From Ichthyophonus hoferi (Eukaryota; Opisthokonta; Ichthyosporea; Ichthyophonida; Ichthyophonidae), in NCBI GenBank assembly GCA_002751075.1, contig NAOQ01000080.1, positions 13,885 through 23,894 on the forward strand: a stretch of DNA of 10,010 nt, given 5' to 3'. Under the pieces are notes generated by a model, which saw only the letters and a list, made by a program, of their open reading frames with translations, was not told the origin of the DNA and ran no database searches. The first letter of the stretch is position 1. Every line of letters starts with the position of its first letter. The position numbers were made by a program, and so were the translations under genes. Of this stretch, positions 1 through 7,289 are shown piece after piece.

Positions 1-14
1 TATTATTGTTATTG

Positions 15-94
<80 letters not shown>

Positions 95-122
95 GTTATT
101 GTTATTGTTATTGTTATTGTTA

Positions 123-159
<37 letters not shown>

Positions 160-178
160 TATTATTATTATTTATTAA
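1..178. repeat. (ATT)n microsatellite with GTTATT sub-blocks
   Basis: An almost pure ATT/TTA trinucleotide tract. It holds two short blocks in which every second unit is GTT, giving a GTTATT hexamer: near positions 6-20 and about 92-130. It ends in a T-rich stretch with an AG at 180-181. It appears to lie in an intron of the Ap4A phosphorylase gene, just before the first visible exon. An open frame of leucine codons runs through it, but this is a product of the repeat and not a gene. Confidence 0.97.
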
Positions 179-236
179 TAGTATTTCTCTTCTGCCCTCA
201 CGCATCTAACCAACGAGAATCCTTTCCCCCGCCTAG

Positions 237-2039
237 GCCACCCAACAGACAACACTCTTATCCAACATAGTCCACTCCTTCCCTTTGCACATGCTTTTAT
301 AAGGTTAACTTGTGATGTCACTGGTACCGTACTCCAATCACTTTACACTGCCATGGCCAGTCAGTTAGGAATTACTTTATTGACTGCCGCTGACCCAGAG
401 CTATTGGTATGTTAAACAGAGTTGTATGATCTTGGCCACTCAGAAGGTATACATAAACTTATCCCAAACCAAGTGCTTGTTTATTAAGCACCAGTTAATC
501 TCTGCCATTTAGGATAACATTTTAATTGGTTATTATTATTATAGATGTGATACGAACTAAGAACTTTGAAAACTCGTTACGAATTGGCTATATTAATGGT
601 TATAGACACTGTATTGAGCGAGGTGTGAGCTTTAAAACTAAGAGAGGGATAGAGGATGCAAGATACAGGTTTGTTTGGATATACTAATAGGCATGTAACT
701 GTAGATGTATGTAAAGTAAGCCAATGTAACATGAGGGAATATAGAGGAATTTAAAGTTTAAATCAATTGATCTAGTTGTTGTACTGTTAAATCTTACATT
801 GCATGTGATGGGACTGGTTGTATACCTCTGGTGTGTCAAGGATTGTGTAAAACATTCTTAATTTAGCAGTTTTTTGTAAACTGTATTTGAGTTTAACTAA
901 ATTGTATGTATATATATCTGAATTTTAGAGTGTTTTTTAAAAGTAATTTGCCTGTCATTGCCTACATTGTATTTAGGTTAATGTGGAACAGGAGCACAAG
1001 AGGGTTGGGTGATCTTTCTCATGATCTACTTGCTAATATTTTATTTCTCCCTTTTCCCTTTCTCTTTTTCTCTCATTCTTACTATTAGGCTCGCGATATT
1101 CGTGCCTATCCCATTGGTTTTACTTCCTACAATCTACTATTAACCAATGATATGCTCTTTATGGTGCCAAGATCCAATGAAAAGACTCAAACTACACAAG
1201 AGATAATGCCAGAAATGGATGGGGTACAGGATGTCAAATTGACAGGGTTGTCAATTAATGCTCTGGGATATGCTGGACTAATATTGACTAAGAGTGAGGA
1301 GGAGAGAGAGGATGCATGCAGGCGAGGTACTTAACCCTCCTACTCAATATCTTGTTGTTTCATCCATTAACCCTGCTATCTTTTCCTGTATGTGTTTGAT
1401 ATTTTTTCTCTACCTATATATCTATGTGTGTGCCTGTGTGTGTGTGTGGCTATAGGCCTATTACGATTTGTTCTGTGCTTTCACATGTACTTAGAGTGCA
1501 AAGTGGGCATGGGTACACTTAATGGTTTTAAATGGTGTTGCAAATAGGATTATATAGTGGGCATTGGTGTGTATATGAATTATTTATTTGAAGACAGAAG
1601 GGGAAAAGATGGTGTGTTGAGGACACTTTGGGTATAAGTGGAGAGGATTATACATAGTGGCTAGTAGATATGATTATAGATACTTGGGCATGCATGTTGA
1701 AGCTTATGAGTTTGTGTATATGTGCAGTTATATATGTACTTCAGTGTGTGCATATGTCCCTATATTCTTGGGTATATCTGTATATGTATATGTATATATG
1801 TGTAGGACTGAGGCGCATATGTGAAAAATGGTGTTTTTTGTTTGCCATTTGTTAAATATTACGTCTATGACGGGATACAAACCAGTGTGGCATGATAGTA
1901 CATGCTGCATGACGTAAGGGTACGGGTAATTAGTGACGTCATGGTCACAAGTACGCAATGTTTATATTTCTTATTGGGTTATCCTCTCCTCTTATCAGGT
2001 CTACTAACATGTCTAAAGGAAGTCAGTGTAACCCCGTGA
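237..2039 (+). CDS. Ap4A phosphorylase / ATP adenylyltransferase, fungal type, 3' part (three exons)
   Basis: Enzymes of this family (yeast Apa1/Apa2, HIT superfamily) split diadenosine tetraphosphate with phosphate to ATP and ADP. Proposed exons are 237-406, 1089-1326 and 1999-2039 (TGA at 2037-2039). Exon A reads LLPFAHAFIRL and ends ADPELL, with donor GTATGT at 407. Exon B opens in phase 0 with ARDIRAYPIGFTSYNLLLT, then MLFMVPRS and LSINALGYAGLILTKSEEE; its donor at 1327 leaves one base over. Exon C follows acceptor TTATCAG, restores the frame and ends LLTCLKEVSVTP. The order LPF-H, SYN-LLT, VPRS, SIN-LG-AG, then a short tail, is that of the C-terminal half of Apa1/Apa2-like proteins. The catalytic HxHxQ motif should lie upstream, outside the window. 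The acceptor before 237 (CCCCCGCCTAG, with a CTAAC branch-like site at 206) is my choice. An alternative at 180/181 would add about 18 residues in frame. The family is certain enough to state; the exact 5' exon edge is not. Confidence 0.85.
407..1088 (+). other. intron of the Ap4A phosphorylase gene
   Basis: Begins GTATGT and ends in a long pyrimidine tract (1045-1080) before CTATTAG, in phase 0. AT-rich, with short T and TA runs. I see no exon, RNA gene or mobile element inside it. The small open frame across its 3' end is simply exon B read back into the intron. Confidence 0.8.
1425..1448. repeat. short (TG)n tract
   Basis: A run of TG dinucleotides interrupted once by CC, inside the last intron of the Ap4A phosphorylase gene. 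Too short to be more than a minor microsatellite. Confidence 0.85.
1934..1941. promoter_or_regulatory. CRE-like palindrome TGACGTCA
   Basis: A perfect copy of the CREB/ATF binding palindrome in the last intron of the Ap4A phosphorylase gene. A related half-site (TGACGTAA) lies about 25 bases upstream. One 8-base match in an intron is weak evidence of function. Confidence 0.25.
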
Positions 2040-2628
2040 AGTCCTACCAACCTATTTATTAAATATCCATGAAATGACTTGTCATGAAGTTTTCTGGCAC
2101 GTTATGTATGATATGATTGGTCTATTCTATATGATCCCTGTATGATTGAGTTAAGTCTTTTATGAATTTTGATAATTTATATATAACTGAATGATTGTTA
2201 AACATGATATATGAAATGCTTGGGTCGTGTTTGGTAGTGCTCTGGGCCTTCATAGATAGGGACAAGTGAACATAATGTCATGCCTATGTAAGAGAATATT
2301 ACATAGCTGTAACTCTATTTTGCTAGATCTTGGTTAGATACTTGTCTCCTTGTAATATCAGTCGCGGAATTTAATCGTGTAGACTATATTGATGAAAGCA
2401 ACTAATGTTTCATCCGTAAAATTATTGATATCATATGAAAAAGAAATTGCAACAGATAGAAATGGTCTAGTAAACCTTACTCTTGAAGACTGCATGATGT
2501 CATAAACAATATTTTATACACATTCCAGGATGCATATAGTACAGATCAATACAAAATAATCAGGAATGAACCACTATTTGCAAAATAAAAGCATGAAGCA
2601 ATCCAATTAAATAGGTTACGTTTATGGT
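2040..2628. other. convergent intergenic region / 3' UTRs
   Basis: Lies between the plus-strand Ap4A phosphorylase stop and the minus-strand DJ-1 stop, so it should hold both 3' UTRs. AT-rich, with no coding signal. The only canonical plus-strand AATAAA is near 2584. On the minus strand I see no AATAAA, only variants such as ATTAAA near 2370. Confidence 0.7.
2584..2589 (+). terminator. possible polyadenylation signal AATAAA for the Ap4A phosphorylase gene
   Basis: A canonical AATAAA about 545 bases after the plus-strand stop codon. It would give a long 3' UTR reaching almost to the convergent DJ-1 stop. A variant ATTAAA at 2058-2063 lies only about 20 bases after the stop. Which is used cannot be told from sequence. 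Confidence 0.3.
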
Positions 2629-3828
2629 CTACGACATGGCATCAATCACTAATTTGGCCATCTTAAAGGTAGAGGCATAGTTCTGACCAGTGATTAGTCT
2701 CCCGTCCTGCTCAGTGTGTGGGGAATATATCCCTTTAGCAATGTAATTTGCACCTAATTCTGTGAGTTTATCCTCGACAGTCCATGGTAACTCTACCCGT
2801 TGGTTCCCCCTAAATGACTCCTCCAGATTGCTCAGCCCTGTTACAGTCCTCCCTTGTACCAAAGCATCCCCATTTGACAGTATAATTTGGGCTAGTGAGC
2901 CTGAGCCATGGCACACTGAACTGACTATTCCTCCTTGTTCGTATATCTTAGCGGCCAGGGCAGCGAAGGAAGGATTATTAGCCACATCTATCATAGACCC
3001 AGTACCCCCTGGGAAGAAAATAGCATCGAAGGATTGGGAGGCAGCCTGCTGGGCGGTGAGGGTGTTTCTCAGGAGGGCCTGAGCGTCATTATCCGTTTTA
3101 AATCTGTCACAATCATTATTGAATGAAAAGATTTTCATTTGTAAGCAAAAGTCTTGGCTGAAATCTTCCTTTTGACTGACGCCCCCTTTGGGACTGGCAA
3201 ACACCACCTTAAACCCTGCCCGAATGAATGGATAGTAGGCATTGGCTACCTCGGGTACAAAGTATCCAGTATTACGCGGACCAAAGACCCCATCGACGGT
3301 CTTTAAGCTGGTGACAGCAAACAATATTTGTTTAGTGCTGGGAGTATTGGCTACTACTTGTTTAATTGGCACTGGTGATGGTACCTTATGTTTGATGGGT
3401 ACAGGCTGCAGGGCTATTAGGTGAGATAGAATGAGTTTTAACAAATGGGCCCAATATGTACTATCATTGATGGAGGGCAATATTGGTTTCTTTTTTATTA
3501 ATTATTTGCTACAAGGGTGTAAACAGGCAGATCTATTAGAAAGCTCATAGTTATGCATGAAATCCTGTGGCTAGTGGTTAGTAGTCTCAGCACGTCATCC
3601 ACAGTATATAAATATGCATGTATGAGACTCTGAATTGAACCTATTAAATGAGTGTGTCCATGTGTGATGTATCTGTTGCATATAATTTTAGGTGCAACTA
3701 CTATACATGTGTCTAAATTATTTATGTCCACTTTCCTGTCAGCTTTCCCGACTGCTCAAGCACAATTGTTTAACCTGGGCTTCTAAAGTCCTAAACTCTT
3801 GTTGTAAAACTTACTTCTTGGTTGACAT
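2629..3828 (-). CDS. DJ-1/PfpI family protein, Hsp31-like (probable glyoxalase III / deglycase-type)
   Basis: Proposed exons on the minus strand are 3828-3815 (MSTK plus two bases; donor AAGAA then GTAAGT) and 3337-2629 (acceptor ACTCCCAG; stop TAG). The product is 240 residues, close to the 237 of yeast Hsp31. It begins MSTKNTKQILFAVTSL, in register with the Hsp31 start MAPKKVLLALTS. Family landmarks are TGYFVPE (Glu34), PFIRAGFKVVFASPKGG, IFFPGGTGSM, and the nucleophile elbow SSVCHGSGSL with Cys147-His148. LEES at 176-179 gives a candidate for the Hsp31 third catalytic Glu, and DGRLITGQNYAS lies near the C terminus. All expected catalytic residues are present, so activity is likely; in this family that means glutathione-independent conversion of methylglyoxal to lactate and/or chaperone function. 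The large frame stays open about 165 bases upstream of 3337 without an ATG. I treat that stretch as intron. Alternative acceptors at 3414 or 3406 would need another start. It shares its first exon with the cysteine-rich gene upstream. Confidence 0.88.
3338..3814 (-). other. first intron of the DJ-1 gene
   Basis: Minus-strand intron, GTAAGT to ACTCCCAG. Its 3' third is open in the DJ-1 frame, which could mislead a gene finder into a longer N terminus. It also contains a minus-strand AATAAA, listed separately. I found no other exon in it. Confidence 0.65.
3494..3499 (-). terminator. possible intronic polyadenylation signal AATAAA
   Basis: A minus-strand AATAAA about 310 bases after the cysteine-rich gene's stop (3813-3811), inside the first intron of the DJ-1 gene. 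It would suit a transcript that ends after the cysteine-rich protein. The surrounding A-rich sequence makes a chance match possible. Confidence 0.35.
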
Positions 3829-6330
3829 GTGTTTATGTACATGCACACGTATTGTGATGCCTAAGCAAGTACAGATGTGAAATATATCTTTGCTTTTTCC
3901 TATAGAGAATACAGGCATGCAATTGTTGATTGCATATATCCAGATATAGATTTTTGTATATGTGCATTCATCTTTCTTTATGCCCTATGTTTTATATCTT
4001 GAGCCTATATTTATGTGTATGACTGAATATATCCAATAAATATATATGTAAATAGCAAGGAAATATATAGATACCCACCTTTCCTGGAATGAGTTGTGGT
4101 TGATCCCACATAACTGCATTCTGATGTTCCCAGTCCATATCGAGGTTTATTAATACATTTGCGGTTTCTACTTACAGCTCCTTGTGACCTCCACCTCCCC
4201 TCAATGCACTTCAAGTGATAGTAGATGCCGGTGCGTGAACTCTTACCACATCTGATATTATGTGATAAAGATGACATGATTGGATGAAGTTGGAGGTAGA
4301 GAAAGTGAGTATATAAGCCAATCCTTCTCGCTCGTAATTGTGGTAAGCTAATAATCGTAATAAAATACATGTTGATCTTAAATATTGTTTGATGCGTATG
4401 GTTGTTCAACGTTTAAGATAATAAAAGTAAGAGTTACAAATAATATACTTGGATTGTATTTAGGAGTTTAAGGATCATGAGATAGTAGCTACTATTATTA
4501 TCGAACCCATTAATCAATACATCAGCATTAAAGACAGAGACATAAAATCACACATATACTCATCTACATCAATTCTGGGTTATAATGACACATATTTTAC
4601 ACATTAGCACCTATTAAAATACAGATAGATTTATATAACACATAGTAACTTACCTCCTTGCCCCGGCCGCCCATATCTTCTTCTTGGAGTCCAAGCACGT
4701 CATTGCTTTCAACCTCTTCACCGCTGGGCAAGCACAATTTGGGAGAAGGGCCTTTGTTGCCTGGGCTACACAATTATCTGTCCACTGTAGAGGAACTCCC
4801 AGGACCATATCTGGCATTTTGTGACTAGGATCACGTTTAAATTCTGCCAGTTTGAAGTTACGATATAAGTAATAAAACAATTATAGTCAAAGACGAGGAC
4901 GTATATATCTGTGGTGATTCTGGATATATATATAGACATGTAAGTAATAATTATTATTACGTCTGTCTCCATTCATCTTTATACATGTTCAAGCAGTTCT
5001 ATGTATTTTCCCACCTTCTTTAATTATAAATATAGCTGATCCCATAGCAGGACACTCTACTTCGCCGCGTCCATAGTGTGGTACATTGATGCATCTCCAT
5101 CTGCTGCTTCTAATTATTTTTGTTCTCCATCGGCCCTTTGAACATACCATGTGACGGACAGAGCCTGGACGGACACCACGAGCACATCTGGGGTGTAAAC
5201 AATGTGGTAGATGCTGTTATAAAAAAAAGAATGAAGAGGGGAGGTGCTATGTATAAAGCTCTTAACTACTATGGTGTATCGACATTTTGGTTGTTTGAGC
5301 ATTTATACCAAGAAAATATATATCCTAGTCAAAGGTTGTAACATAATCCAGAAGTATTAAGGTGGTTAATCTTGAAAGATCTTCAGTTTTTTTAAGGCTT
5401 GAAACTTATATTTTAATTCGGCCTGAAGATTAATAAAAACTGGTATTGAATTTATTACCTCAGTACGCATTATATTCCTATTCTTCGTGGTATAAACTGT
5501 CAAGATGTTCAAACAAAACACTAAAGTGTTAAATCAATGTTTAAAAGCTGTTAGAATGGTTTAAGGTAAAGACTAATAACCTTATCTATGAGACCAGAAG
5601 ATATAAGTAATGTCACTTATATTTTTGATAACAACAACGTCAGCGACTTATAAATAGATTAATCTCAGGTAAATAGAAGAAAGGTTTAACAATAATATAT
5701 GAAATAAATACATAGTTTGACAGTAAAAATATAGAAAAAAAAATTAAGTGAATAATTTGTACCATACAGCTGTATGTACATGTGGATGAATTTTTGGGGA
5801 AGATAATACCTTTAATTTCTTAGCCAGTTTGAGTGTTTCATTTTATATAAATTGCTACATAAATGCATAATATAAATGAGTGTGAAAATTCCTAGATATA
5901 GAGATTGAGTATATATATATATATAAAAAGTGAGAATGATAATAACTTAAACTGTACATTTTTAAAGAGTAGAAAATGTAATCAATCCGAACTAATAAAG
6001 AGCGATCAGGAAGTATACATAAATATTAACTTAGAGATACAAGTTTTGGCAAGTATATATGCACACATATGCACACCTCATAGAACCAGTAGCCCATGTC
6101 TTTCTCTTTGAATCGGAACACAATATGTTGTCTGAATTGATTGGAATAGGGCAAGAACATGAGCGAGACAAAGAGCTAGTGCTAGTTTTAAGACAATCCT
6201 CGCTCCACTCCAAAGGAACGCCTAAAATCGCCCGTAGTCGCCCAGTATTGTGACCTGATCTATGATCTGCCAGTACACTTTTTCCAGTATAAAAGGTGCA
6301 AATTGCAACCAAAATTAAGTAGGAAAACAT
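3811..6330 (-). CDS. secreted cysteine-rich protein with two tandem eight-cysteine modules (unrecognised family)
   Basis: Five proposed minus-strand exons: 6330-6077, 5187-5015, 4843-4654, 4251-4079 and 3899-3811 (stop TAA), giving 292 residues. Residues 1-21 form a signal peptide (MFSYLILVAICTFYTG, then KSVLA; predicted cut before Asp22). Module 1 has Cys 46, 58, 60, 71, 86, 100, 117 and 130. Module 2 has Cys 167, 179, 181, 192, 207, 221, 238 and 251. Both have spacing x11, x1, x10, x14, x13, x16, x12. Shared motifs are LGVPL(E/Q)W, CxCP, DSK(R/K)KxWA, GRWR and CIN-P-YG-G--EC. The second-half exons of both modules are 173 bases and share 21 of 57 residues. Intron phases run 2, 1, 2, 1. The tail ends HICTCLGITIRV and HKHMSTKK. 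I do not know the family; the C..GRW..C pattern recalls sushi domains but does not fit them well. The module exons are well supported by each other. The last exon is less certain: an acceptor at 4023 would instead give a short tail ending GSRYKT. Confidence 0.72.
4079..4843 (-). repeat. module copy 2 of the cysteine-rich gene (exons 3-4)
   Basis: The paralogous unit. Exon 3 follows CTGGCAG and ends AGGAG before a perfect GTAAGT (phase 2). Exon 4 follows ATAATATCAG and ends GAAAG before GTGGGT (phase 1). From LGVPL to the exon end, exon 3 matches exon 1 at 21 of 51 residues. Its intron is 402 bases, against 889 in copy 1. No signal peptide is in frame upstream, so I splice it to copy 1 rather than call a second gene. 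Confidence 0.8.
5188..6076 (-). other. first intron of the cysteine-rich gene
   Basis: Minus-strand intron from a weak donor (GTGTGC) to a good acceptor (TTTACACCCCAG). AT-rich, with an (AT)n run at 5909-5925. The plus-strand open frame at 5120-5341 overlaps this intron and exon 2; it starts from TTG and is the shadow of exon 2 plus intron sequence. I see no further exon. Confidence 0.65.
5909..5925. repeat. short (AT)n tract
   Basis: A 17-base run of TA/AT dinucleotides in the first intron of the cysteine-rich gene. Ordinary simple sequence for DNA this AT-rich. Confidence 0.85.
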
Positions 6331-6360
6331 TTTTGTTATATTACAGTTAATTCTTCATAG

Positions 6361-6367
6361 ATATATA
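6361..6367 (-). promoter_or_regulatory. possible TATA box of the cysteine-rich gene
   Basis: The minus strand reads CTTATATATCT about 31-37 bases upstream of the ATG at 6330. If used, it would leave almost no 5' UTR. TATA-like strings are common in such AT-rich DNA, so this is only suggestive. Confidence 0.25.
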
Positions 6368-7214
6368 AGTATTTGTCTGACACTTGAGTATTTTGGATCC
6401 TTGAATCACTGAGATCGGATTGCTTTATGCCTACCAGTACAAATAAATGACAGGATGCATAAAATTACCAAAATGGTCTCTCCTATTGGGTTATGCGATG
6501 ATTTTATTTTCAAATACATAAATTTACTTATGCCTATTGGTCCATGTACACCAATTAACTTTAAACGTGGACCTTAAAAACACAACATTCTCAGTGTTAG
6601 ATTGTACGCTTGGTACCAATAAGCAGATATTACCCAATAAAACACGGTGCATATTCAGTTTTAAATTTTTGGCCTTTTTTTATATATTATTTTTTGAATA
6701 TTTCTATCTATTAAACGGATTTTTAAAAAATTCATTTTCAGGATTTCTGCTCTATAACATTAAGGATTAGATCGTTCGATAACATGTGATCATGATTTAA
6801 CTCCGGAATGTACGATTGCAATCATAATCGATAAAATTATTCTTTATCACAACGTACGCAATACAATCAATTGCGTTTGTTTATAACTTCTTCAATTCAA
6901 TAGGTACAACAAAAAATATAACACATACACATTCTGAAATTAAATTAAAAGGAAATGATGTCATAAATAGATGTAGTATTCACATATTACCCAATTGATA
7001 GAAATCCACAACAGTATTGGAAATGATGGTAAGATGAACCAACATGTAACCAGTGAAATGCTACATATGACTGTACTAATAGGGATTTTGACTGTATTAT
7101 ATTAGGCTGGAAACACTATACACCCTCCAGATGCCACATGATTAGGAAGCCAAAATAATTTTCATTTTAATCTAGCTGTACTCATAGTGGATTCAAACTC
7201 AATCATGAACGTTT

Positions 7215-7289
7215 GTTTCGATTAAATCCTCGACAACCAATTAGCTCGACGAGTTGTCGGTTAACACCGAATTGGTAGTCATCCGAAAC
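7215..7289. repeat. imperfect 75-base palindrome, GC-richer than its surroundings
   Basis: The ends GTTTCG (7215-7220) and CGAAAC (7284-7289) are reverse complements. Inside are CGACAAC (7231-7237) with GTTGTCG (7253-7259), and ACCAATT (7236-7242) with AATTGGT (about 7270-7276). The inner pairs overlap, so alternative hairpins are possible. It could be a small inverted-repeat element, a structured RNA, or chance. Confidence 0.45.

Larger units (their letters stand above)
1327..1998 (+). other. last intron of the Ap4A phosphorylase gene
   Basis: Begins GTACTT and ends CTCCTCTTATCAG, in phase 1. It contains a short TG tract (1425-1448, interrupted by CC) and TATATG-like repeats around 1770-1800. 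The small open frames on both strands here are low-complexity and have no family features. Confidence 0.8.
5015..6330 (-). repeat. module copy 1 of the cysteine-rich gene (exons 1-2)
   Basis: Genomic unit with the signal peptide and first eight-cysteine module. Exon 1 ends ATGAG before GTGTGC (phase 2). Exon 2 starts ATGTGC after TTTACACCCCAG and ends GAAG before GTGGGA (phase 1). Exon 2 has no ATG upstream of its coding part and is easy to miss; it is found by its match to the exon at 4251-4079. Confidence 0.8.

Noticed and set aside
6-209. Open frame encoding a poly-leucine protein
   Set aside because: It is the translation of the ATT/TTA microsatellite and runs into a probable exon in the wrong frame.
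2762-3424. Plus-strand open frames inside the DJ-1 region
   Set aside because: Antisense shadows of the well-supported DJ-1 exon.
3498-3731. Minus-strand open frame starting MDINN, considered as an upstream exon of the DJ-1 gene
   Set aside because: It ends in its own stop with no donor in a fitting phase, while the MSTK mini-exon gives a natural start.
4766-4972. Minus-strand open frame starting METDV with hydrophobic stretches, considered as a signal-peptide exon for module copy 2
   Set aside because: It runs through exon 3 in the wrong frame, and no donor gives the phase needed to join exon 3.
5120-5341. Plus-strand open frame of 73 residues; another plus-strand frame shows a C--C--CC cluster
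   Set aside because: Both lie opposite minus-strand exon 2 and its intron. The minus-strand exon has a good acceptor, a donor and a paralog at 4251-4079; the plus-strand frames have no ATG, acceptor or homolog that I can see.
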